Source of the DNA: Candidatus Centipeda massiliensis
GTDB lineage: Bacteria; Bacillota; Negativicutes; Selenomonadales; Selenomonadaceae
Direction: 5' to 3'
Assembly: GCF_900290285.1 (NCBI RefSeq)
Contig: NZ_LT985757.1
Coordinates: 106,905 to 170,904, forward strand
Length of the DNA: 64,000 nucleotides
Shown here: piece by piece, positions 40,387-48,911 of the stretch
Layout of the letters: each line of letters begins with the position of its first letter
How positions within the stretch are numbered: position 1 is the first letter of the stretch
Notes under the pieces: model-generated
Told to the model about the DNA's origin: nothing
What the model saw: the letters and a program-made list of their open reading frames with translations, nothing else
The model's database searches: none
Made by a program: the position numbers and the translations under genes

Positions 40387-42573
40387 TCAATTTGTAAAGA
40401 ACCGCCGCTCCCCAATCGCTCCAATCTGTATCCCCTCAATGATGAGCGACGTACCATCTGCGGTCTCCCGTATCTCATCAAGTACATGGCGAAACTCCCA
40501 AGCTGCATCAGCATCGGAGAAATAGAGCCGCATATCCACATGATTTTCCTCATAGATGCGGTTGATGAGTTCCACTGTACCGATGTTGTCCGTGAGCACG
40601 CAGATGCGCAGCCATGTTTCCTTTTTGACACGATCCGTCTCCTCATCCCTGCGTGCCTCATCATAGACATGAATATAGGCAGGATATTCGGACGTTCCCA
40701 TGAATAGCGGCATAACGAAATTCATGGAGCGCTGCCCCGGCTGAGGTGCCGCGTTCTCTCCTTCAAGTGCATTTCGCATGGTCAGTGCTAGTGCAGCAAC
40801 ATCCCTTCCCGCACGTTTGTACTGCTCTGCTGTCATGCCACGCGTCTTAACAATATCTGCCATCTGCATGAATGCCCAGAGGCGTGGCAGATCCGGTATA
40901 TGCTGCTCAAGGGCAGCCTGTCGTATGGTGCCGGGAATGTTTTGCTGCGTCAGCTGAATGAGCTGCTGCAGCTGCTTTGCATCCCCTTCGCTCATCGTCT
41001 GACTGCGCCCGCTCACAAAGTTTTGCAGGAGAAGTGCCTCTCTCTGGCTTAGATTTTCGTTCTGCAAAAGCGTCTGGGCAAGATTTCGCAGAACATTCAT
41101 CGTCTGCTGCGTATTCTCCATCGTTTGCGTAAAGAAGCGCGGCAGAACATTTTGCATCTCTGGGGACTTCATTTGTGCTGCCGTCTGTGCCGGAGATCGG
41201 ACGGCGTTTGCAATATCTGCCTCACGTCCCACATCTGAACGCGTAGACTGTGCTGTTTGCAACGCCGCCTCTTGGCGTGATTCCATGCGTGGGAAAAGGC
41301 GCTCACCGGTCTGCGGAGATTCATTATTTTCTAATACTACAGTTGGTGCTCCCTGACGTGACATGCGCTCAGATTCTTTTCCGGATGATGTCAAGGACGG
41401 TGTATCTCCTGTCGGGGGGGCAGACGTCTGCATACGATCCGACGAATTTGACGTGGGGGTAGAATTCGGCTCCGCTCCACTCCTTAATGTATTTTCCACG
41501 GTTGTCGCGGAATTCCCCTGCCTCTGTGAGGAAGTTCCCACGTCTTTTCCGGATGCAGTCTGCTGGTTCTCCGACGATGTTGGCGTATTCGGTACGGACT
41601 GTGATTGACCGGTCGTTGTATTCTGACCTTTTTGCGTCTGCAGCAGCCCTTCTTGCGTTGACATGGAGGATGTTTTCTGTAATAAAATTGAGTCGGTATT
41701 GCCTTCTTTTCCCGTGAGTGTGGGAGACAAATTTTCTCTGGGAGCGATTGTTTCCTTTGAATTTGTCTGCGTAGAAGTGTTTTCTTCGGACACTGACAAA
41801 TTGGTGTTGGGATCCGCAGAAGACCTCTGAAATCCCTGCTCATTCGCAGGTTGCCCTTGGATCACTTCGTTGTTCTGAATTTGTGAAGGCGCTCCTTCTG
41901 TATTGCGCGGCATCATAAGTTGAACCAACTGATTCAAAAGGGAAAGAGAGGTCGTCCCCGTCCCTCCTGATGCGACGCCCTGTGTGCTTAACTGGGAGAG
42001 AAATGTCTGTAATTCTTGTGGCAGAAGTTCTGCATTTCCTGTATCGAGCAGCTGAAATGCCGCCTTCGTCAGCATAATCGGTTCAAATGTCCCGCCCGAC
42101 TCGCGGGCAAGTGCTGTCTTCAACCCGACGAGGAGCGCCGCAAGATCATCTCCAATCTGAAGGCTGCTGCCCGCCTCCGCCATTGTCCCCAACTGATTGA
42201 GCATACGTGCAAGTGTGGTCAGCTGATCCGTCGAAAAGCGCTGACTGGCAGCAGTACTTCCAAGGCCCTGCCCGAGTGTCGTTTCGATGGAAAAGGACTG
42301 CCGAATCATATTCTGGATAATTTCCTTGAGTTCCTGCGGCATTTGCTGCACGTTCGTCTGTTGACGTCCGCTGATCTTTGAGAGAACGTCGGCAAGATGG
42401 TCGATGGCAGTATCAATCGAAACGTTCGTCCGTTGACTGAATGCAGCAGATGAATCCCCCTGCTCTCCACGACCCTGAACGCCCTCGGTCATTCTCCCTT
42501 GAGAAATCTGCGCGGCGGGGAGAACAGTGGTAGATGCTGTTGTGGTATTTGCTTCCATCGACACAATATTCAC
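40387..42573 (-). CDS. FliK-like protein (YlqG-type), Gln/Ser/Thr-rich
   Basis: 728 residues. The N-terminal half has alternating Gln-rich helical segments; the middle (about 210-430) is low-complexity Ser/Thr/Asn/Gln; the C-terminal ~110 residues form a globular domain like the FliK C-terminal domain (MNFVMPLFMGTSEYPAYIHV, then ELINRIYEENHVDMRLYFSD). FliK measures flagellar hook length and signals FlhB; the role of this non-flagellar-locus pair is unknown. The GTG start is uncertain, with only a weak ribosome site. Repeat copy 3 ends 24 bp upstream and separates it from rnhB. Confidence 0.75.
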   Translation of the reverse strand: MNIVSMEANTTTASTTVLPAAQISQGRMTEGVQGRGEQGDSSAAFSQRTNVSIDTAIDHLADVLSKISGRQQTNVQQMPQELKEIIQNMIRQSFSIETTLGQGLGSTAASQRFSTDQLTTLARMLNQLGTMAEAGSSLQIGDDLAALLVGLKTALARESGGTFEPIMLTKAAFQLLDTGNAELLPQELQTFLSQLSTQGVASGGTGTTSLSLLNQLVQLMMPRNTEGAPSQIQNNEVIQGQPANEQGFQRSSADPNTNLSVSEENTSTQTNSKETIAPRENLSPTLTGKEGNTDSILLQKTSSMSTQEGLLQTQKGQNTTTGQSQSVPNTPTSSENQQTASGKDVGTSSQRQGNSATTVENTLRSGAEPNSTPTSNSSDRMQTSAPPTGDTPSLTSSGKESERMSRQGAPTVVLENNESPQTGERLFPRMESRQEAALQTAQSTRSDVGREADIANAVRSPAQTAAQMKSPEMQNVLPRFFTQTMENTQQTMNVLRNLAQTLLQNENLSQREALLLQNFVSGRSQTMSEGDAKQLQQLIQLTQQNIPGTIRQAALEQHIPDLPRLWAFMQMADIVKTRGMTAEQYKRAGRDVAALALTMRNALEGENAAPQPGQRSMNFVMPLFMGTSEYPAYIHVYDEARRDEETDRVKKETWLRICVLTDNIGTVELINRIYEENHVDMRLYFSDADAAWEFRHVLDEIRETADGTSLIIEGIQIGAIGERRFFTN

Positions 42574-42596
42574 TGCCTTTTCTATCTTATAATATT

Positions 42597-42752
42597 CAAG
42601 GAATCACTGATAAAATGGAGTCTGCCAGATTGGCGTAGATTTTTCGTCCGAACAAGGCGGAAAAACCGGACGCAGAGTGGTGCTCTGTGGAGGATTTTCC
42701 GCCAAAGTGCGGGCTCAAGATGGTAGTGCTGAATTTATCAGTGCTTCCTCAA
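42597..42752 (+). repeat. Dispersed MITE-like repeat, copy 3 (complete)
   Basis: 156 bp inside the rbgA-rnhB-ylqG-like operon. Terminal repeats AAGGAATCACTGATAAAATG and, reversed, TTGAGGAAGCACTGATAAAT. Stems: CGTCCG/CGGACG (42645-42650 with 42667-42672), CAGAG/CTCTG (42673-42677 with 42683-42687), GGCGGAAAA/TTTTCCGCC (42656-42664 with 42695-42703). Its right end encodes the last four residues and the stop of rnhB. Confidence 0.9.
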
Positions 42753-43493
42753 CATGGAGCGTATTGGCTCAAATGATTTACGATGCAGAGGACATATACC
42801 ATGTTTTCGAATTGCTTCAATGTGTTCACACGTTCCATAGCCTTTATGCTTTGCAAAGCCATAGTTTGGATATTCTCTGTCATACGTTTCCATAAGACGA
42901 TCACGCGTCACCTTCGCCAAAATAGACGCCGCCGCAATCGACGCCGACTTTGCATCCCCTTTGATAATGGATTTTGAAGGCATGCGGAGCTTTGGGAGTT
43001 CCACTGCGTCGATCAGGACTTCCTCCGGTGAGGGAGAAAGCATCGCTATCGCCTCGTACATTCCCATGCGTGTCGCCTGTAAAACATTTATGCGATCTAT
43101 GGTTTCTGCATCAATCAAAGAAACATGATAGGATACAGCACATGAAACAATCTGGGCAAACAGATCCTCACGCATAGCGTAGGACAATTTCTTCGAATCA
43201 TTCAGCCGTGGAAGTTCACATTCCTGCGGCAGAATAACGGCTGCTGCTGCGACTGGTCCCGCAAGTGGTCCACGCCCCGCCTCATCCACGCCAGCAACGA
43301 CAAGATGTCCTGCCTGTGCGGCAGCGCGTTCATACGCATACATAATATGCAAACGTTCGCGCTCCTGTTCTCTGCGCTCATAGCGACGAAGAATTGTCTG
43401 TAATGATTTTCGCGTATCCTTCCTGCACGCTTCAATGAAATCCTCTGTTGGTGCTCCACAAAGAAAAATGCTCTCTATTTCTTTTATCGTCAT
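42738..43493 (-). CDS. rnhB: Ribonuclease HII
   Basis: 251-residue RNase HII removing ribonucleotides from DNA. The start MTIKEIES follows AAGGAAA; an upstream in-frame TTG would add 7 residues. Catalytic motifs VAGVDEAGRGPLAGPV (about 65-80), NDSKKLS, LIDAVELP and IAAASILAKVTRDR are intact. The protein ends SMLRKH, and LRKH plus TGA lie within repeat copy 3, so the original C-terminus was probably altered by the insertion. The conserved core is unaffected. Confidence 0.95.
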   Translation of the reverse strand: MTIKEIESIFLCGAPTEDFIEACRKDTRKSLQTILRRYERREQERERLHIMYAYERAAAQAGHLVVAGVDEAGRGPLAGPVAAAAVILPQECELPRLNDSKKLSYAMREDLFAQIVSCAVSYHVSLIDAETIDRINVLQATRMGMYEAIAMLSPSPEEVLIDAVELPKLRMPSKSIIKGDAKSASIAAASILAKVTRDRLMETYDREYPNYGFAKHKGYGTCEHIEAIRKHGICPLHRKSFEPIRSMLRKH

Positions 43494-43520
43494 TTTCGTT
43501 ATTTCCTTTACCAAAAGCCC

Positions 43521-44411
43521 CTATGTTGAGGAATCTGTTGGCAGTACATCCAGTGTAATGCGTCCAAAACGTCCGCTGCGAAAATCGGTCAGTATGATTT
43601 GCTCTGTCTTCTCATAATTGATCTTTCCACCTGCACGCAAACATCCGCGCTTCCTGCCAATCTCCTCGAGCAACATGACTCCGGACGGCAGTTCCCCCTC
43701 CAGACGAAAGCGTTCGGACAGGACGACCGGATATTTTGTACGGAGCGTATCGAGCAACAAAAGGACAACACCGGCTACATCGTAGACATTGTCATTGATC
43801 GCTCCGGTAAACGCAAGATGAAGCGCTGCCTGCTGATCTTCAAACTTCGGCCAGAGAATTCCCGGCATGTCAAGAAGTTCCAGCTGAGCGCCGAGACGGA
43901 TCCACTGCTTCGCCCGGGTGACGCCGGGTCGATTTTCCACCTTCGTCTTTGTGCCGCCCGACAAACGATTGATGAGCGAGGACTTACCCACATTTGGAAT
44001 CCCCAGAATCATACAGCGAGCTGCCCGTGCCTTTGCTCCATGCTGAACAAGCTTGTCTGTTTTGGGCTTTGCACATTTCGCAATCGCCTGAACGAGTTCC
44101 TTGACGCCACGGCCCTTGACTGCATCGACTGGAACCGCCGTAATCCCCTGCCATGCAAAATATTTTACCCATGCGCGCGTCATCGTCTCATCGGCAAGAT
44201 CTGCCTTGTTGAGGACAATAAGGCGCGGCTTTCCTCCAACGATCTCACGCAATACGGGATTCGCAGAACTCATTGGAATCCGCGCGTCGAGAAGTTCTAC
44301 AACCACATCTACAAGTTTTAAATTCTCCTTGACAAGCCTCTCTGCCTTTCGCATGTGTCCCGGGTACCATTGGAGACTGGGGATGTCGATTATATTGTCA
44401 TTATCAGTCAT
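43521..44411 (-). CDS. rbgA: Ribosome biogenesis GTPase RbgA (YlqF)
   Basis: 296-residue circularly permuted GTPase for late 50S assembly. Motif order shows the permutation: G4 VLNKADL, then G1 GIPNVGKSSLINRL, then G3 DMPG (LELLDMPGILWPKF). The N-terminal IPSLQWYPGHMRKAERLVKE is characteristic, as is the C-terminal helical RNA-binding domain. GGAAGGAA precedes the ATG. First gene of the rbgA-rnhB-YlqG-YlqH-yraN block. Confidence 0.95.
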   Translation of the reverse strand: MTDNDNIIDIPSLQWYPGHMRKAERLVKENLKLVDVVVELLDARIPMSSANPVLREIVGGKPRLIVLNKADLADETMTRAWVKYFAWQGITAVPVDAVKGRGVKELVQAIAKCAKPKTDKLVQHGAKARAARCMILGIPNVGKSSLINRLSGGTKTKVENRPGVTRAKQWIRLGAQLELLDMPGILWPKFEDQQAALHLAFTGAINDNVYDVAGVVLLLLDTLRTKYPVVLSERFRLEGELPSGVMLLEEIGRKRGCLRAGGKINYEKTEQIILTDFRSGRFGRITLDVLPTDSST

Positions 44412-44634
44412 TATCTGTATTCCTTCCGATGCCTTATTTTACTGGAGTTTATCAGCATACGTAAATGTATTAAACGAGAAAATCATCATTTATCATTTTC
44501 AATACTATATCATATTTTGGGTCAAAAACCCACAAAGGGGAGACGAGAACGCAATTTTGTGAAGTACTGACTTTATCCGCACTTCCTGAAAAAAAGGCGC
44601 GAAAATAATGCCGCCCTTACGGCTGCGAGAGTTA
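44412..44634. other. Divergent intergenic region, no gene seen
   Basis: The rbgA-lysC gap (44412-44716) holds no convincing coding frame. The rbgA-proximal half is A/T-rich. Around 44560-44590 a weak, degenerate resemblance to the dispersed repeat ends occurs (ACTGA, TTATC, CACTTCCT), too diverged to call. No lysine riboswitch fold was recognised; the mRNA leader predicted from the lysC promoter is only about 45 nt. Confidence 0.5.
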
Positions 44635-44663
44635 TTGAAATACGCCCTATTTTCCTGTATAAT
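44635..44663 (+). promoter_or_regulatory. Promoter of lysC
   Basis: TTGAAA (44635-44640), 17 bp, TATAAT (44658-44663), 54 bp before the start codon. Confidence 0.8.
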
Positions 44664-44716
44664 GCGGTCAGCATTCACCATTATGGGAATCACATCAATC
44701 CATAGGGGGACATTAT

Positions 44717-45949
44717 ATGGCACTAATCGTAAAAAAATTTGGCGGAAGTTCCGTAGCAACGCCAGAAAAAATTAAAAATGTAGCAAAACGGATTCTAAGC
44801 GAGAAAGCCCCCGATGACCGCATTGTCATGGTGGTATCGGCAATGGGAGACACCACGGACGATCTCATCTCCCTCGCCGGAGAGGTCGTAGAGAGTCCCT
44901 ACCAGTATGCGCGCGAGATGGATATGCTCATGACGACGGGCGAACAGATCTCCATCGCCCTCCTTGCGATGGCATTCCGCTCCATGGGGCAGCCTGCTGT
45001 CTCACTCACGGGAGCGATGGCGGGAATGCAGACGGACGATGCGCATACAAAGGGGCGCATTCTCGGTCTGCATCCAGAGCGCGTACACGAGGAGCTTGCC
45101 AAAGGGAACATTGTTGTCATTGCGGGATTCCAAGGCATTGATGCCGGCGGCGATCCTGTTACCCTCGGACGCGGCGGCTCGGACACCTCCGCCGTTGCGA
45201 TTGCGGGTGCTATTGGTGCAGACACCTGCGAGATCTACACAGACGTCGACGGCATCTACTCTGCAGATCCGCGTATCGCCAAGGGTGCACGCCGTATGCA
45301 GGAGATTACTTACAACGAGATGCTTGAGATGGCGCGCCTCGGTGCCGGCGTCATGCAGCCGCGCTCCGTGGAGATGGGACAACTCTACGGCATTCCCATT
45401 CATGTTCGCTCGACCTTCACTTCGCAGCCGGGAACTATCATTAGGGAGGAATATACAGTGGAAGAAAAGTCCTTTATCATTCGCGGCGTCACACATGACG
45501 AACACGTTTCCAAAATCAGCGTCCTTGGTGTGTCCAATGTCCCAGGTGTTGCACACAAGATATTTTCTGCCCTTGCAGCGGCAAATATCGACGTGGATAT
45601 GATTGTACAGAGCATTCGGAGCGCAGAGTCGAACATGACGGATATGGTCTTCACCGTCGCAACGATTGATGCCGATGAGGCACGTCAGGTGGTCGAGGGA
45701 ATCTCCTCCGATGTCAAGGCATCTGCGGTGACCATCGACAATGACGTAGCGAAGATCTCCATCGTAGGAGCCGGGATGCTTGGCAACCCGGGGATCGCTT
45801 CGCGGATGTTTGGTGCACTCTCGCGCGCGGACATTAACATCGAGATCATCAGCACATCTGAGATCAGCATTTCCTGCCTCATCAAGGGCGGCAGCGTCAA
45901 GGATGCGGTCAACCGCATTCATGATGAGTTCTTCCCCAACGAGTCCTAA
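44717..45949 (+). CDS. lysC: Aspartate kinase, alpha subunit
   Basis: 410-residue aspartokinase, first step of Lys/Thr/Met and diaminopimelate synthesis. Kinase motifs VKKFGGSSVATPEKI at the N-terminus, MTTGEQISIALL, GRGGSDTSAVAIA and TDVDGIYSADPRI; two ACT regulatory domains after about residue 255. GGGGG precedes the ATG. The lysine-sensitive Bacillus AKII type is suggested by length and by an internal in-frame start for a beta subunit. Followed by an aminotransferase gene in the same direction. Confidence 0.96.
   Translation: MALIVKKFGGSSVATPEKIKNVAKRILSEKAPDDRIVMVVSAMGDTTDDLISLAGEVVESPYQYAREMDMLMTTGEQISIALLAMAFRSMGQPAVSLTGAMAGMQTDDAHTKGRILGLHPERVHEELAKGNIVVIAGFQGIDAGGDPVTLGRGGSDTSAVAIAGAIGADTCEIYTDVDGIYSADPRIAKGARRMQEITYNEMLEMARLGAGVMQPRSVEMGQLYGIPIHVRSTFTSQPGTIIREEYTVEEKSFIIRGVTHDEHVSKISVLGVSNVPGVAHKIFSALAAANIDVDMIVQSIRSAESNMTDMVFTVATIDADEARQVVEGISSDVKASAVTIDNDVAKISIVGAGMLGNPGIASRMFGALSRADINIEIISTSEISISCLIKGGSVKDAVNRIHDEFFPNES
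45458..45949 (+). CDS. Internal translation start: aspartate kinase beta subunit
   Basis: Within lysC, AGGGAGG (45443-45449) lies 8 bp before an in-frame GTG at 45458 (codon 248). Translation from there gives 163 residues consisting of the two ACT domains. Aspartokinase II of Bacillus is an alpha2-beta2 enzyme whose beta chain is made from exactly this kind of internal start, so a separate regulatory subunit is likely here too. Whether it is expressed is inference. Confidence 0.65.
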   Translation: MEEKSFIIRGVTHDEHVSKISVLGVSNVPGVAHKIFSALAAANIDVDMIVQSIRSAESNMTDMVFTVATIDADEARQVVEGISSDVKASAVTIDNDVAKISIVGAGMLGNPGIASRMFGALSRADINIEIISTSEISISCLIKGGSVKDAVNRIHDEFFPNES

Positions 45950-46023
45950 GAATACTTGTATACACCCGTTCATGTTGTGGACAGGTGCACAGCAAAACGC
46001 TATCATCATAATTGACGCTAAAG

Positions 46024-46085
46024 AAAGCACGGATGAATGAAATCCTGCCGCATGGTCGGAGGACTTCACACAATCCGTGCTTTCA
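46024..46085 (+). promoter_or_regulatory. Hairpin in the lysC-aminotransferase gap
   Basis: Perfect 12-base arms GAAAGCACGGAT (46024-46035) and ATCCGTGCTTTC (46074-46085), with a second imperfect stem inside. No T tract follows, and the ribosome site AAAAGGAG starts about 6 bp later, so a translation-control or mRNA-processing element is more likely than a terminator. Confidence 0.5.
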
Positions 46086-46109
46086 AAATGAAAAGGAGAG
46101 CGAATTACA

Positions 46110-47351
46110 ATGGCAATTCAGATGGCGGCATCTCATGCAGCCTCGCGCAGGCTCAAGGATGCAATTTTTGGCGCTGCTGCCGCATGTCGTGCAGCAATCG
46201 CCGAGCACGGCGCAGAGCGTGTCACAAACGCAACGATTGGAGCGGTCATGGATGACGAAGGAAAACTTGCCCATCTCCCCACCGTCGAGCGAGTTTTTCG
46301 TTCGCTTCCCATTGAGGATTATATTGCTTACGCACCGATTTCCGGGCTGCCGGAATATCTTGAGGCAGCAATCGACATTACCTTTGCTGGAAAACGACCT
46401 GAAGGATACCTCGGCGCGATTGCGAGCGCAGGCGGGACGGGTGCCCTGCGTACAGCCGTAGACAACTATGTGGAAAAGGGCGATCAGGTGCTTACCTCGG
46501 ATTGGTTCTGGGGAACGTACAATGTCATCTGTCAGGAACTCGGCTGCTCTGTGACGAATTTCCAACTCTTTGATGAGGCGAACAACTTCAACCATACGGC
46601 ATTTTCCGCGTCGGTCGATGCACTCCTAAAGAAGCAGGACAGTCTGCTCATCATCCTCAATACACCGGCACACAACCCAACCGGCTACAGTCTTTCCGCA
46701 GAGGACTGGGATCATGTGCTGGACTGCATAAAGAAGCATGCAGCAGCGGGAAAGAAAATACATCTACTGGTCGACATTGCCTATATCGACTTTGCCGGTG
46801 AAAAACATGAGACACGTGCCTTTATGCAGAAGTTTGCGGGGCTTCCGGAAAACATTCTGACACTCTTTGCATTCTCCATGTCCAAGGCGTATACGTTCTA
46901 TGGGCAGCGCTGCGGTGCGCTCATTGCACTCTCCTCGAGCAAGGCGGTAATTGACGAATTCAATGAGATCAGCAAGTATGCGGCGCGTGCAACGTGGTCG
47001 AACATCAACCGCGGTGCGATGACGCTCCTGACGCGTATTCAGCAGGACAAGGAAGCCTATGCCTCCTACGAAGCGGAACGCGACGCGCTCTATCGCCTCG
47101 TGCAGGAACGCGGCGACATCTTTATGCAGGAGGCGGCGCAGTGCGGACTCCCTGCCCTCCCCTATAAGGGCGGCTTCTTTCTAGCCATTCCGGCAGCAGA
47201 TCCACAGGCTGTATGCAATTTGCTCCATGAGGATCTGATCTTTGCCGTTCCTTTGAAAATGGGCGTACGCATTGCAGCTTGCTCTGTGCCAAAGGAAAAA
47301 ATGCACGGCGTTGCAGAAAAAGTAAAGCATGCGATGGATAAAATGCCTTGA
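46110..47351 (+). CDS. Pyridoxal-phosphate aminotransferase, aspartate/aromatic type
   Basis: 413-residue class I/II aminotransferase. GGTGALRTAVDNYV binds the cofactor phosphate, LNTPAHNPTGYSL carries the Asn, DIAYIDF the Asp, and the Schiff-base Lys is in SMSKAYTFYGQRCG. Substrate specificity cannot be read; the position after lysC suggests aspartate or a related acceptor. AAAAGGAG precedes the ATG. The stop codon overlaps the rplM promoter. Confidence 0.88.
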   Translation: MAIQMAASHAASRRLKDAIFGAAAACRAAIAEHGAERVTNATIGAVMDDEGKLAHLPTVERVFRSLPIEDYIAYAPISGLPEYLEAAIDITFAGKRPEGYLGAIASAGGTGALRTAVDNYVEKGDQVLTSDWFWGTYNVICQELGCSVTNFQLFDEANNFNHTAFSASVDALLKKQDSLLIILNTPAHNPTGYSLSAEDWDHVLDCIKKHAAAGKKIHLLVDIAYIDFAGEKHETRAFMQKFAGLPENILTLFAFSMSKAYTFYGQRCGALIALSSSKAVIDEFNEISKYAARATWSNINRGAMTLLTRIQQDKEAYASYEAERDALYRLVQERGDIFMQEAAQCGLPALPYKGGFFLAIPAADPQAVCNLLHEDLIFAVPLKMGVRIAACSVPKEKMHGVAEKVKHAMDKMP

Positions 47352-47376
47352 CATTCTAGTCAAAATTTCATAGAAT
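47348..47376 (+). promoter_or_regulatory. Promoter of rplM-rpsI
   Basis: TTGACA (47348-47353), 17 bp, TAGAAT (47371-47376). The -35 overlaps the aminotransferase stop codon. The predicted leader of about 95 nt contains a short G/C-rich segment (near 47410-47435) that could fold as an L13-type leader; not assigned. Confidence 0.8.
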
Positions 47377-47479
47377 AGCGACGTGTGATATTTTTCATGT
47401 ATCCATTAGCCCCGGAGGCATGAGCGGATATTGCATCAACTCATTATAGAAATTTCTTACTCTCTAGGGGGGGAATTAC

Positions 47480-47920
47480 GTGAAAACCACGGTTATGGCA
47501 AAAGCCGCCGATATTGAACGCAAGTGGTACGTTGTAGATGCAGAGAATCAGACGGTTGGTCGTCTGGCTGCTGAGATCGCGAAGGTTCTGCGCGGCAAGA
47601 ACAAGCCCATCTACACGCCGCACGTCGACACCGGCGACTATGTCATTGTCATCAATGCTGAGAAAGTAAAGTTCACGGGAAAGAAGCTGACGGACAAGAC
47701 CTACTTCCGTCATTCCGGCTATCAGGGCGGCACGACCTTTACGACTGCTGGTCAGATGCTTGAGCGCTTCCCCACCCGCGTCATCGAACACGCTGTCAAG
47801 GGCATGCTGCCGAAGAACAGCCTCGGTGCTCAGATCTTCCGTAAGCTGAACGTTTACGTTGGTCCGGAGCACCCCCACGCAGCACAGAAGCCGGAACCGC
47901 TGACGTTTGACATTCGCTGA
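47480..47920 (+). CDS. rplM: 50S ribosomal protein L13
   Basis: 146-residue L13. GTG start directly after AGGGGGGG; the N-terminal extension [20 protein letters not shown] is usual in this class. Motifs [18 protein letters not shown] and [13 protein letters not shown] are conserved. Co-transcribed with rpsI, 26 bp downstream. Confidence 0.98.
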   Translation: MKTTVMAKAADIERKWYVVDAENQTVGRLAAEIAKVLRGKNKPIYTPHVDTGDYVIVINAEKVKFTGKKLTDKTYFRHSGYQGGTTFTTAGQMLERFPTRVIEHAVKGMLPKNSLGAQIFRKLNVYVGPEHPHAAQKPEPLTFDIR

Positions 47921-47946
47921 GTTTCGTAAAAGGAGGAATCTGTTCG

Positions 47947-48339
47947 ATGGCACAAGTCACTTATTACGGCACGGGTCGCCGCAAGACCTCGGTTGCACGC
48001 GTCCGCCTCGTTCCCGGCGACGGCAAAGTTACGATCAATGGTCGTGAAATGGCGGAGTACTTCGGTTTGAAAACCCTTGAGCTGATCGTTCGTCAGCCGC
48101 TCAATCTGACCGAGACGGTCGATAAATACGATGTTATTGCCAATGTGTCCGGCGGCGGTGCGTCAGGTCAGGCCGGTGCGATTCGTCACGGCATCACACG
48201 CGCACTCATTGAGATGGATGCAGAGCTGCGTCCCGCCCTCAAGAAGGCAGGATTCGTCACGCGTGACCCGCGTGAGAAGGAGCGCCGCAAGTACGGTCTC
48301 AAGAAGGCACGTAAGGCATCTCAGTTCTCAAAGCGTTAA
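47947..48339 (+). CDS. rpsI: 30S ribosomal protein S9
   Basis: 130-residue S9 with [16 protein letters not shown] at the N-terminus, [15 protein letters not shown] in the middle and the basic tail ending QFSKR that reaches the P-site tRNA. AAAGGAGG precedes the ATG. Followed by a strong terminator. Confidence 0.98.
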   Translation: MAQVTYYGTGRRKTSVARVRLVPGDGKVTINGREMAEYFGLKTLELIVRQPLNLTETVDKYDVIANVSGGGASGQAGAIRHGITRALIEMDAELRPALKKAGFVTRDPREKERRKYGLKKARKASQFSKR

Positions 48340-48358
48340 TCTGCATTTTGCACAATAC

Positions 48359-48392
48359 AAAATCCCTTTCTCATGTGAGAAGGGATTTTTTG
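48359..48392 (+). terminator. Terminator of rplM-rpsI
   Basis: Hairpin AATCCCTTTCTCA / TGAGAAGGGATT followed by T6. Confidence 0.9.
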
Positions 48393-48393
48393 T

Positions 48394-48422
48394 TTGACTT
48401 TTTTTTGTTTTTAACATATTAT
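48394..48422 (+). promoter_or_regulatory. Promoter of the Rrf2 regulator
   Basis: TTGACT (48394-48399), 17 bp, TATTAT (48417-48422), just after the rpsI terminator. Confidence 0.7.
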
Positions 48423-48462
48423 ATTGATAGAAAAACTATGTTTTATGAAAGAGGATGAGTTC

Positions 48463-48906
48463 ATGAAGATCTCCGCAAAAGGACGCTATGGAATTGCCGC
48501 GATGGTCTATCTCGCACGCAACTACGATGCCTCCTCCCCTATTACAATCATCAGCATATCTGAGCATCTCGGCATCTCCAAGATCTACCTTGAGCAGGTC
48601 TTTTCGCTGCTTAAGCGCAGCAAGCTGGTGAACTCGATCAAGGGGTCGCAGGGCGGTTATCAGCTCTCCCGCAATCCACGTCAAATTACCGCTTATGATA
48701 TCCTCTCTTCGATTGAGATTTCACTCATCGAAAAGACTGGATCGGCTTCTGAAAAAATGGAAAAACTCAACCATATACTCTCACGTGAAGTTTTTGACGT
48801 ATTGGACAAAAGCATCTTCGAGTCACTGAACGCAATCACATTGGAGCAACTGCTCACAGCACTGAATCATGAGGAGAGCAACGAAAACCTTATGTACTTC
48901 ATTTGA
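48463..48906 (+). CDS. Rrf2 family transcriptional regulator (cysteine-free, CymR-like)
   Basis: 147 residues; start MKISAKGRYG chosen for its match to the family and GAGGATG upstream, giving 39 bp from the -10. The winged helix shows SISEHLGISKIYLEQVFSLL and GSQGGYQLS. No cysteine is present, so it cannot hold the iron-sulphur cluster of IscR or NsrR; the closest behaviour is CymR, which senses cysteine status through CysK. Target genes are not evident: no sulphur gene is adjacent. Confidence 0.88.
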   Translation: MKISAKGRYGIAAMVYLARNYDASSPITIISISEHLGISKIYLEQVFSLLKRSKLVNSIKGSQGGYQLSRNPRQITAYDILSSIEISLIEKTGSASEKMEKLNHILSREVFDVLDKSIFESLNAITLEQLLTALNHEESNENLMYFI

Positions 48907-48911
48907 TTACT

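Noticed and set aside
44555..44595. Degenerate copy of the dispersed-repeat ends
   Set aside because: Only short scattered matches (ACTGA, TTATC, CACTTCCT); cannot be told from chance.
44664..44716. Lysine riboswitch before lysC
   Set aside because: The leader predicted from the promoter is only about 45 nt, too short for an L box, and no expected motif is seen.
45002..46069. 355-codon minus-strand open frame
   Set aside because: Antisense to lysC, whose kinase and ACT motifs and promoter are clear.
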